Below are positions 6,501-13,033 of a stretch of DNA of 64,000 nucleotides, piece by piece. Source of the stretch: JANRLJ01 sp033762735. GTDB taxonomy: Bacteria > Chloroflexota > Anaerolineae > Aggregatilineales > Phototrophicaceae. Position 1 is the stretch's first letter, and every line of letters begins with the position of its first letter. The DNA lies in assembly GCA_033762735.1 (NCBI GenBank), contig JANRLJ010000072.1:1-64000 (forward strand). Direction: 5' to 3'. The notes under the pieces were generated by a model. The model saw nothing but the letters and a program-made list of their open reading frames with translations, was not told the DNA's origin and made no database searches. A program made the translations under genes and the position numbers.

Positions 6501-9213
6501 TCAGGTGCCGCCGCAGCGACCGGAAATCCAGCCTGTGCCGGAGCGCCGTCCAGAGCCAGAGATTCAGCCGCCCACGCGCCAGCCCGATCAGACGCCTGAC
6601 ATTCAACTGCCGCCGCGCCCGGCCGCGCCCGAAATCCAGCAGCCGCCGCGCCCGGAAATCACGCCGCCAAGCGGGGCGCTGCTGGTGAACGTGATGGAAC
6701 AGTTCACGCGCAATCAGACGGAAACGCTGCGAGCGCATGAACAGTATCTCGCCAACCAGGCCGACTACATCCGCACGGTGACGCAGCTTGCCAATGTGCC
6801 GCAGTCGCTCGCGCCGGAAGCCGCCGCCGCGCTCTCGCAAAGCCTGGCCGCCTTCCACGCGCATCAGGCCGAAACGCTGCGGGTGCATGAGGATTATCTG
6901 CGCCAGCAGAGCGCCTATATGCAGGCGTTGATTGGGATGATGCAGGGCGGGAATGTAAGTATGGCTGCACCAACCCCACCCCAACCCCTCCCCATTGCGA
7001 TGGAGAGGGGCGAAGGGGAGAGGACACTAGCGGCACAAAGCGCCCTCACCCCGCTAAGCGCAGCGACACCCGCTGCAAGCGGCACTGTCCCTCAGGTAGA
7101 GGGGGAGAAGATTGAGAAACCAGCGGCTACCGCTGCACAAAGCGCCCTCACCCCCCTGCCCCCTCTCCCTCAGGTAGAGGGGGAGAAAACCGCAACACCA
7201 GCAGCGACCGCATCTGTACCTGTTGTAACGGCTCCTGCTCCTGTTGCCCCGTCTAAACCTGCCGTGCCGTCAGTGGATACCTCTGCTTTGTCGAGTGCAC
7301 TCCTGGACATCGTGGCGGATAAGACCGGGTATCCGAGTGAGATGCTCGAACTCGAAATGGACATCGAGGCCGATCTGGGCGTAGACAGCATCAAGCGCGT
7401 GGAAATCCTGGGCGCGATGCGCGACCGCTTCCCCGCGCTGCCCCAACTCAAGCCCGAAGAACTGGCTGAACTGCGCACCCTGGCGCAGATCGTCGATTAC
7501 ATGCAGGCCAATGCCCCGGCTGGCATCAGTGGTGGGACGGCTGTCCCTGTGGCGGTTGCTCAACCCTCAACCCCCGCGCCTGCTCCGGTCGCCCTCACCC
7601 CCCAACCCCCTCTCCCTCAGGTAGAGGGGGAGAAAGCCGCGCCCTCGATTGACACCGCCGCGCTGTCAAATGCGCTGCTGGACATCGTGGCGGACAAGAC
7701 CGGGTATCCCAGCGAGATGCTCGAACTGGAAATGGACATTGAGGCCGATCTGGGCGTAGACAGCATCAAGCGCGTGGAAATCCTGGGCGCGATGCGCGAC
7801 CGCTTCCCGGCGCTGCCGCAGTTGAAACCCGAAGAACTGGCTGAACTGCGCACCCTGGCGCAGATCGTGGATTACATGCAGGCCAATGCTTCCGCCGCCC
7901 TCACCCCCCCACCCCCTCTCCCTCAGGTAGAGGGGGAGAAAACGGCGTCCCCACCCCAACCCCTCCCTGACGGTTCGGGGAGGGGCGCAGGGGAGGGGAC
8001 ACACCCCGACCATGAAGCCGAGGTGATTGCCGAGATGAACGGCGATCTGGCGGCGACGGTGGTCACGCCGGGCGAGATCAACTCGGTGGCGGATACGGCG
8101 GCGCTGTCGGTGGCGCTGCTGGACATCGTGGCTGATAAGACCGGGTATCCGAGCGAGATGCTCGAACTCGACATGGACATTGAGGCCGATCTGGGCGTGG
8201 ACAGCATCAAGCGCGTGGAAATCCTGGGCGCGATGCGTGACCGCTTCCCCGAACTGCCACAGCTAAAACCGGAAGAACTGGCCGAACTCCGCACGCTGGC
8301 GCAGATTGTCGACTTTATGAAAGAAAAGGCGGGTGGCGTCGTAACCAGCCCAAACCCTACGGAAACGGGCGCTGACCAGAGCAACGGTCACGCGCCCGCT
8401 GCGGCCACCAACGGGACGCACAACGCCGCCGCGAACGGTGCATCGAATGGCACCAACGGCGCAGTCAGCCGCCCGCTACCCCGGCTGGAACACGACATTC
8501 CGGTCAGCCCAGCGCGGCTGCACTGGCTGCCGCAGCCCGATTCGGTTGAGGTGACTCTGCCCACCGGGGGCGTGTGCCTCCTGACGGATGACGGTACAGC
8601 GCTGATCGGGGAAGTGGCGGCGCGGCTGACCTCGCTCGGCTGGCAGGTGGTCGTGCTGCAATTCCCGGCAGACATAGGCATTCAGCGTTCGGCGGCGCTC
8701 CCCAATGTAACAACCGTCATGCTGGCAGAAGCGACCGAGACTCATCTGCAAACCGCGCTGGAGACGATCAACGCGCAGCACGGCAAAATCGCGGCGTTTG
8801 TGCATCTGAACGCGCCCTCTGCCGGGAGCGGCATTTTTATCGAGCGGGAAAAGGCCGTGCTGAAACACGTCTTCCTGCTGGCAAAGCACCTGAAAAAGCC
8901 GATCACCGAGAGCGCCGTGCAGGGCTACGCGGCCTTCGTGACCGTCGCGCGGCTGGATGGACAGTTCGGCACGGCGGGCGGCGATTATGGCGCGATTGGC
9001 GGCGGGCTGTTCGGGCTGGCAAAATCGCTCAAGCTGGAATGGCCGCAGGTCTTCTGCCGGGGGCTGGACATCGCCGCCAGCTTCACCCCTGCCCAGGCGG
9101 CAGATACCATCGTCGCGGAACTGCGCGACCCAAATCGGCTGCTGTTCGAGGTAGCCGTCGGGGCACAGGGGCGCTACACCCTGGTCGCGGAACAGGAAGC
9201 GGCGCGGGCTTAA
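3529..9213 (+). CDS. pfaA: PfaA-like lipid synthase subunit: KS-MAT-ACPx3-structural KR
   Basis: A multidomain type I synthase of 1894 residues from ATG 3529 (AAGGAA at 3518-3523; the TTG five codons upstream is less likely). KS at about 10-465 has Cys214 (DAACASS), His349 (EAHGTGT) and His389 (GHTKGAAG). MAT at about 580-890 has FSGQGAQ and Ser686 in GHSFGE. A Pro-rich spacer (about 975-1045) and a duplicated helical segment (two TLR.HE.YL..Q repeats) follow. Three near-identical ACPs carry GVDSIKRVE with phosphopantetheine serines 1287, 1412 and 1559. The C-terminus is only the structural half of a ketoreductase (HWLPQP... to GRYTLVAEQ). Domain order is that of PUFA synthase PfaA, which condenses and extends malonyl units. 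The catalytic KR half is in the gene at 10261. Several linkers are translated hairpin repeats. Confidence 0.93.
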   Translation: MAGNVNRTPLARTPIAIVGMASIFPMAKNLQEFWDNIVNKIDCITDVPASRWSVEDYYDPDPTAPDKTYCKRGGFIPDIDFDPLEFGLPPNILEVTDVSQLLALVVARDALADSGYLDAPSEIRERIGVVLGASGGLKLLSPLTSRLQYPVWERVLKSMGMNDEDVAKAIEKMKTAYIRWEENSFPGALPNVIAGRVANRLDLGGMNCTVDAACASSMAAMKLAISDLTEGRADMMLTGGVDLDNSIFAYICFSKTPAFSKGEHVRTFDEESDGMMVGEGVGMVVLKRLEDAERDGDRIYAVIRGLGASSDGRYKSIYAPRGEGQELALKRAYEDAELSPMDVQLFEAHGTGTVAGDTTETTTAVRFFNQYSSERGKVALGSVKSQIGHTKGAAGVAGVIKAALALHQQVLPPTINVENPNPKLGLAESPLYLNTEARPWIMADPNTPRRAGVSSFGFGGTNYHFVLEEHRGGQRDNRRLHKSSHIVLMNAATPNELLALAEQAISALNGDDAENYFLNLARESKTMQIPAQNARLGFAAADKTEAADLLGAAAKLLRDKASLEEWAHPKGVYYRRSALDMRGKVVALFSGQGAQYIDMGREITLNFPPIRESYAQIDGLFKRDGLQPVSEVVFPSPAFTQQGRDAQAALLQRTDYVQPAIGAMSAGLFRLFQAAGFQPDFTAGHSFGELTALWAAGALSDADYYTLVKARGLAMAPPADANFDAGTMMAVTGNLANLQNDLAGLNGVYAANINSPKQVVIAGGKAALEAARPQLEAKGYTLTPLSVSAAFHTPLVGHAQKPFAEAVQRATFNTPRIPVYSNASAQPYPTDPAAMRQTLSDHILNSVNFRAEVENLYAAGGTVFIEFGPRNILTNLVKEVLGDRPHVAVALNGSRQKDSDRQLREAVAQLRVLGLNLGDIDPYALAPAAAGTGGRKKGMTVKINGAAYVSEKTRQGWRDALSDGYQLTSVRATQDPDIEPPTPAPQPEPDIQVPPQRPEIQPVPERRPEPEIQPPTRQPDQTPDIQLPPRPAAPEIQQPPRPEITPPSGALLVNVMEQFTRNQTETLRAHEQYLANQADYIRTVTQLANVPQSLAPEAAAALSQSLAAFHAHQAETLRVHEDYLRQQSAYMQALIGMMQGGNVSMAAPTPPQPLPIAMERGEGERTLAAQSALTPLSAATPAASGTVPQVEGEKIEKPAATAAQSALTPLPPLPQVEGEKTATPAATASVPVVTAPAPVAPSKPAVPSVDTSALSSALLDIVADKTGYPSEMLELEMDIEADLGVDSIKRVEILGAMRDRFPALPQLKPEELAELRTLAQIVDYMQANAPAGISGGTAVPVAVAQPSTPAPAPVALTPQPPLPQVEGEKAAPSIDTAALSNALLDIVADKTGYPSEMLELEMDIEADLGVDSIKRVEILGAMRDRFPALPQLKPEELAELRTLAQIVDYMQANASAALTPPPPLPQVEGEKTASPPQPLPDGSGRGAGEGTHPDHEAEVIAEMNGDLAATVVTPGEINSVADTAALSVALLDIVADKTGYPSEMLELDMDIEADLGVDSIKRVEILGAMRDRFPELPQLKPEELAELRTLAQIVDFMKEKAGGVVTSPNPTETGADQSNGHAPAAATNGTHNAAANGASNGTNGAVSRPLPRLEHDIPVSPARLHWLPQPDSVEVTLPTGGVCLLTDDGTALIGEVAARLTSLGWQVVVLQFPADIGIQRSAALPNVTTVMLAEATETHLQTALETINAQHGKIAAFVHLNAPSAGSGIFIEREKAVLKHVFLLAKHLKKPITESAVQGYAAFVTVARLDGQFGTAGGDYGAIGGGLFGLAKSLKLEWPQVFCRGLDIAASFTPAQAADTIVAELRDPNRLLFEVAVGAQGRYTLVAEQEAARA
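6966..7192 (+). repeat. Hairpin repeats translated as linker before the first ACP of pfaA
   Basis: Three repeat units are read in frame. 6966-7035 is a CCCCTCCCCATTGCGATGG-type hairpin. 7042-7130 starts CCCTCACCCC. 7144-7192 starts GCCCTCACCCCCC and carries CTCCCTCAGGTAGAGGGGG. They translate to peptides such as ALTPLPPLPQVEGEK. The same CCCTCACCCC...GAGAGGGG architecture fills non-coding gaps at 29550-29595, 40803-41185, 50580-50660 and 58823-58935, so these are mobile-type repeats inside a reading frame. Confidence 0.85.
7591..7640 (+). repeat. Hairpin repeat translated as ACP1-ACP2 linker
   Basis: This unit is nearly identical to 7144-7192 and 7897-7945 and shares CTCCCTCAGGTAGAGGGGG. It is translated as ALTPQPPLPQVEGEK. 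It lies between the end of ACP1 and the start of ACP2. Confidence 0.85.
7897..8005 (+). repeat. Two hairpin repeats translated as ACP2-ACP3 linker
   Basis: The first unit, 7897-7945, matches the other two CTCCCTCAGGTAGAGGGGG units. The second, about 7950-8005, is the variant CCCTCCCTGACGGTTCGGGG followed by GAGGGG. Translated products include ALTPPPPLPQVEGEK and PPQPLPDGSGRGAGEG. Confidence 0.85.
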
Positions 9214-9352
9214 ACAGGTAATGAATTCATGGGTTGCAGGGGTGAAGGAGTATGCCTCGCCCCTGCCCGAAAACCCTTTGCAAAACCTGTTGCAAGATTG
9301 GACGTGCGATACGCATATCGCACCTACAGGGAAACCGGATGGAGTTGAACAC

Positions 9353-9952
9353 GTGAGCAAGGTTGTATTCGACATCTCCGTTTCTCTTGATGGATTTATC
9401 GCGCCACCCAATCATGATCCATCGCGGCTTCAGGCGTGGCTCTTCAACGGCGATACGCCGAGTAAATACAGCGATTTCTTCACCCTCTCAGCGGAGAGCG
9501 CACAGGTGTTCGACGAACTTCTGAAAACAACGGGTGCCATCATCACGGGTCGCCGCACTTACGACTTAACAGGCGGCTGGGGTGGGAGCCATCCGGTGAG
9601 CGAAAAGGTATTCGTCCTTTCGCGCGACATCCCACAAGACATCCCGCAAGGCTCAACCACGTTTACCTTTGTGCTGGATGGAGTCGAAAGCGCAGTACGT
9701 CAGGCGAAAAAAGCGGCTGGCGACAAGAACGTCTATCTGATGGGTGGCGCGAACGTGGCGCAGCAGTGTCTCAATGCCGGTCTTTTAGATGAGATAACCC
9801 TTCATGTCGTTCCGGTGCTGCTGGGCCAGGGAGTTCGTTTGTTCGACAACCTGGAACATGACACTATCGAGCTTGAACAAACGAAAGTTGTCCAAGCGCC
9901 TGGGGTTACGCATCTTGGGTTTCGGTTTATCAGGTCACAGAGCGACGATTAA
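9353..9952 (+). CDS. RibD C-terminal/DHFR-family reductase inside the pfaA locus
   Basis: The 199-residue protein has the motifs of the stand-alone RibD-C/dihydrofolate-reductase-like family: VVFDISVSLDGFIAPPN at the N-terminus, GAIITGRRTYDL, VYLMGGANVAQQCL and DEITLHVVPVLLGQGVRLF. Such proteins bind NADPH; the substrate is usually unknown. The GTG at 9353 with GGAG at 9341-9344 is the best start: the frame stays open back to 9221, but that part lies over hairpin repeats and lacks family similarity. It sits between the two halves of pfaA, in the same direction, with no sign that it belongs to the synthase. It is probably a cargo insertion, but a co-opted reductase cannot be excluded. Confidence 0.85.
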   Translation: MSKVVFDISVSLDGFIAPPNHDPSRLQAWLFNGDTPSKYSDFFTLSAESAQVFDELLKTTGAIITGRRTYDLTGGWGGSHPVSEKVFVLSRDIPQDIPQGSTTFTFVLDGVESAVRQAKKAAGDKNVYLMGGANVAQQCLNAGLLDEITLHVVPVLLGQGVRLFDNLEHDTIELEQTKVVQAPGVTHLGFRFIRSQSDD

Positions 9953-10260
9953 ATCTTTGGTTCCAGCCTGACGTTAACATAAGCGACCTTTATTCACCCA
10001 AATGTTCTTGGCTCTTGTCCAGACTGTGTGAAAACACGGTAGTTGTAGGGGCGACCCGGCGCGTCGCCCCTACCAGAGTCATCTGTTCTGAACATGAGCC
10101 AATGTTCTTATACCAAATGCTTGATTGAGAAGCATTTTAAGCCAGAACCCAGAAGCCGCAGAGCGACAAAGGCCGGGCGAAAGTGGTATCATCAGCCTGC
10201 CTTTGACCCTTTGCGCTTTATTTTGTCCGTTTCATCGCACACGCGGAGCAAGCAGGTTTC
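9953..10260. other. Intergenic stretch before the second pfaA half
   Basis: 308 bp without a gene. It contains a perfect GTAGGGGCGACCCGGCGCGT-type hairpin (10046-10075). The remaining sequence is lower in GC than the flanking genes. No convincing -35/-10 pair was identified, although independent transcription of the next gene is possible. Confidence 0.5.
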
Positions 10261-12003
10261 ATGTCCACAACCACATCCTCGTCTGTGTTTGTCGTCAGCG
10301 GCGGGGCGCGCGGGATTACGGCGCGCTGCGTGGAGAAAATGGCCGAGCGCTACGGCTGCAAGTTTATCCTGCTGGGGCGTTCAGCGCTCAGGGATGACCC
10401 GGCCTGGGCAGCGAGCGCGGGCGATGAAGCGGCGCTCAAGTCTGCGGCCATGACCGATCTGAAAGCGCGGGGCGAAAAGCCGACCCCTGCCGCTGTTCAG
10501 AGCATGGCGAATGGCGTAATCGCGCAGCGCGAAATCCGTGCTACGCTGGACGAAGTGCGCCGCGTGGGCGGGCAGGCCGAATACCTCAGCGCCGACATCA
10601 CCGACGCCGCCAGCGTGCAAAAGGCGGTCGCCGAAGCATCGGCACGGCTCGGCCCGGTGACGGGCATTATTCACGGCGCGGGCGTGCTGGCCGATAAGCT
10701 GATCGAGAACAAGACGCAGAAGGACTTGGAAGCGGTCTACAGCGCCAAAGTGACCGGGCTGGAAAATCTGCTGGCGGCAGTCGATCAGAACAAACTGGAC
10801 GTGCTGGTGCTGTTCTCGTCGGTGGCCGGGTTCTATGGCAACGTCGGGCAGGCCGATTACGCCATCGCCAACGAAATCCTGAACAAGACGGCCTATCGCT
10901 TCCGCCAGCAGCATCCCAACTGCCGCGTCGTGTCGATCAACTGGGGCCCCTGGGAAGCGGGCATGGTCACGCCGCAGCTCAAGGCCTACTTCGAGCAGAA
11001 CAACATTAAGGTCATTCCGGTGGAGGTCGGCGCCCATATCCTGATCGAAGAACTGGAAGCGGTGCGCGGCGACGAGGCGCAGATCGTGGTCGGCGGCGGA
11101 CTGGTGCGCCCGGTGGTCGAACCCATCGGCGACCTGAAAACGCATCGTCTGCATCGCAAACTGGAACTGACCGCCAACCCCTTTTTGCAGGATCATGTGG
11201 TGGATGGCAGCGCCGTGCTGCCGATGGTCAGCGCCATGTCGTGGATGTGCAACTCGGCGGAAGGGCTGTATCCCGGCTTTCGCACCGTGAGCTTCGAGGA
11301 TTACCGCGTGTTGAAGGGCATCGTCTTTGACGACACCCTGGCCGATGACTATGTGCTGGAACTGAAGGAAGTGGACAAAAGCCCCGAAGCGGTCACGCTG
11401 GAAGCGAAGATCAGCAGCAAGACGCGCGACGGCAAGCTGCGCTTCCATTACAGCACCCGCCTGTTCCTGCGGCCACAGCGCCCGCCGCGCCCGGTCTATC
11501 AGGACGTTGAGCTGACGCCCTCGCTCAATCTGCCGGGGTCGCAGTTCTACGACGATTACACGCTGTTTCACGGTTTCGCCTTCAAGGGCGTGGAGCGCGT
11601 ACTGAACATCCGCAAGGGCAAGATCACCATGCAGTGCCGTTTGCCCGTCGTCCCGCCGCGCTATCAGGGGCAGTTCCCGGTGCAGGCCTTCAACTACTTC
11701 ATGACCGACATCGGCTTCCAGAGCATGGGCATCTACGCCAAGTATCATTACGGCGCGGGCAGCCTGCCGCTCAAGGCCGGGGGCGGGGAGTATTATGTCG
11801 ATGTCGATTGGGGCGGCGAATTCTTCGTCACGCTGGAAGTGCATCAGGAATCGGAAACCGGGCTGGTGACAACGCTCTACGTCCACGACGAACAGGGCAG
11901 GCTCTATATGAAGGTGATGGGCGGGGAGATCACCATCAGCACCCGGCTCAACGACCTGTTCACGCGCAATAAGCTGCCCGTGTCGCTTGGGAGTGCCGAG
12001 TAG
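10261..12003 (+). CDS. pfaA: Second half of PfaA: catalytic ketoreductase plus PKS-type dehydratase
   Basis: The 580-residue protein begins directly at the first strand of the catalytic KR Rossmann fold: SSVFVVSGGARGIT (residues 7-20, NADPH loop). It continues with IIHGAGV, Ser187 in LFSSVAGF and Tyr200 in GQADYAIANE, so the KR active site is complete. Residues about 290-575 form a hotdog PKS dehydratase: NPFLQDHVVDGSAVLPM, with His312 in HxxxGxxxxP. In known PfaA proteins this follows the structural KR half in one chain. Here that half ends the protein at 9213, so the two products presumably assemble in trans to make one KR. The last residues (LGSAE) and stop overlap a GAGTGCCGAGT repeat. 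No obvious strong ribosome site: AGCAGGT at 10251-10257. Confidence 0.9.
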   Translation: MSTTTSSSVFVVSGGARGITARCVEKMAERYGCKFILLGRSALRDDPAWAASAGDEAALKSAAMTDLKARGEKPTPAAVQSMANGVIAQREIRATLDEVRRVGGQAEYLSADITDAASVQKAVAEASARLGPVTGIIHGAGVLADKLIENKTQKDLEAVYSAKVTGLENLLAAVDQNKLDVLVLFSSVAGFYGNVGQADYAIANEILNKTAYRFRQQHPNCRVVSINWGPWEAGMVTPQLKAYFEQNNIKVIPVEVGAHILIEELEAVRGDEAQIVVGGGLVRPVVEPIGDLKTHRLHRKLELTANPFLQDHVVDGSAVLPMVSAMSWMCNSAEGLYPGFRTVSFEDYRVLKGIVFDDTLADDYVLELKEVDKSPEAVTLEAKISSKTRDGKLRFHYSTRLFLRPQRPPRPVYQDVELTPSLNLPGSQFYDDYTLFHGFAFKGVERVLNIRKGKITMQCRLPVVPPRYQGQFPVQAFNYFMTDIGFQSMGIYAKYHYGAGSLPLKAGGGEYYVDVDWGGEFFVTLEVHQESETGLVTTLYVHDEQGRLYMKVMGGEITISTRLNDLFTRNKLPVSLGSAE

Positions 12004-12204
12004 GGAGTGCCGAGTAACGAGTGATGGGTAGGGGCGCATTGGCGTGTGCGCTCGTACAACCATTAAACGCCATTGGCTAAAGCCAACGGCTGCCGAAAAG
12101 CCAAGTCCCTGAAGGGACTCAGGAAAACAGCGCCTTTAGTGCGCTTGTCAGTTTGTAGCTGGATGCTTTAGCATCTAGCGGCGGAGTCTTGTAAGGAACG
12201 AAAC

Positions 12205-12522
12205 ATGGTCACGCTGCATCTGAAGGGACGAATCACCGAAAACGGCAGGCTGGAAGTCGAACTGCCGGAAGGCACTCCACCCGGCGAGGTGACTGTTGCA
12301 ATCAATCTGCAACACGTACCGCATACGGCTGCATGGGAGGAGATACCCTGGACACCAGAGGAAATCGCCCTGACGCTTTCAGTAAAAGCGCCAAAAACAG
12401 GAGCGGAGATTGCGGCGATGATGGACTCCGGCGAACTTGAGTTCAGAGCGTGGCAGTCAGCCGACATCCCCGACGCAGTAGAATGGGTGCGGGCGTTGCG
12501 ACGTGGGGAAATCGACGGTTAA
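12205..12522 (+). CDS. Small protein, possible antitoxin, first of a duplicated pair
   Basis: A 105-residue protein starting MVTLHLKGRITENGRLEVEL, a short beta-rich N-terminus like many AbrB/VapB-style antitoxins, followed by a helical C-terminus (PEEIALTLSVKAPKTGAEIA, WVRALRRGEIDG). TAAGGAACGAAAC gives a good ribosome site. No toxin gene follows; instead the sequence is duplicated downstream. Function is not established; antitoxin-like is inference from size and shape. Confidence 0.65.
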   Translation: MVTLHLKGRITENGRLEVELPEGTPPGEVTVAINLQHVPHTAAWEEIPWTPEEIALTLSVKAPKTGAEIAAMMDSGELEFRAWQSADIPDAVEWVRALRRGEIDG

Positions 12523-12660
12523 ACGCCATTGGCTAAAGCCAACGGCTGCCGAAAAGCCAAGTCCCTGAAGGGACTCAGGAAAACAGCGCCTTTAGTGCGC
12601 TTGGCAGTTTGTAGCTGGATGCTTTAGCATCTAGCGGCGGAGTCTTGTAAGGAAAGAAAT

Positions 12661-12834
12661 ATGGTCACGCTGCATCTCAAGGGACGAATCACCGAAAGCG
12701 GCAGGCTGGAAGTCGATCTGCCGCAAGGCACTCCACCGGGTGAGGTCACGGTTAAAATCACGCTGGAAGCGCCTGCCGAGAAGAAACCGAAGCGGGAATT
12801 TGAACCACGAAGGCACGAAGAACACGAAGATTAA
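12661..12834 (+). pseudogene. Truncated duplicate of the 12205 gene with repeat-derived tail
   Basis: The first 31 codons match the upstream gene (MVTLHLKGRITESGRLEVDL). After about KITLEAPAEKKPK the reading frame enters a dispersed repeat (gaaccacgaaggcacgaaga), giving the tail FEPRRHEEHED and a stop. The upstream ribosome site (TAAGGAAAGAAAT) is kept, so a 57-residue peptide could still be made. It is either decaying or a chimeric small protein. Confidence 0.7.
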
Positions 12835-13033
12835 ACTGCAAAGTTTAGGGCTGATAAAACGCCTTGCAGTGGTTTTAAGCGCGTTCAACGAAAAACGCCT
12901 GTATCATCGGTGATGTTCTCGTAGGGGCGAAGCATGCTTCGCCCTTGCCGGATGACCCCGACCCTTAAATCATATTTGCGTGTTTTATACAAAGTGGCAC
13001 AAAACACAGTATTTTTACCCTGGAACAATTCTG

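Larger units (their letters stand above)
12065..12834 (+). repeat. 456-bp tandem duplication carrying a small gene
   Basis: Sequence starting at 12065 (aaacgccattggctaaagcc) repeats at 12521 with a period of 456 bp. Each unit has hairpins (AGTCCCTGAAGGGACT and GATGCTTTAGCATC), the same ribosome-binding region, and an ATGGTCACGCTGCATCT gene start (12205 and 12661). The first unit holds the full 105-codon gene. In the second the gene is truncated and fused to a different repeat. The GATGCTTTAGCATC hairpin also occurs at about 41279-41292. Confidence 0.9.

Noticed and set aside
3349..6984. Long minus-strand open frames opposite pfaA (3349-4695 and 4927-6984)
   Set aside because: They are mirror frames of a GC-rich gene, rich in Arg/His/Gly with no family motifs; the plus-strand KS-MAT reading is unambiguous. 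The same applies to 10381-12063, 13067-13741, 16133-16912 and 18065-19123.
7270..8330. Assembly artefact as the cause of the repeated ACP segments
   Set aside because: The three ACPs differ at several positions and the linkers differ in length and content, so they are separate copies, although exact copy number deserves read support.
9221..9352. N-terminal extension of the DHFR-family gene from ATG 9221
   Set aside because: It lies over hairpin repeats, has no family similarity, and the GTG at 9353 has a good ribosome site and the expected DISVSLDGFIA start.
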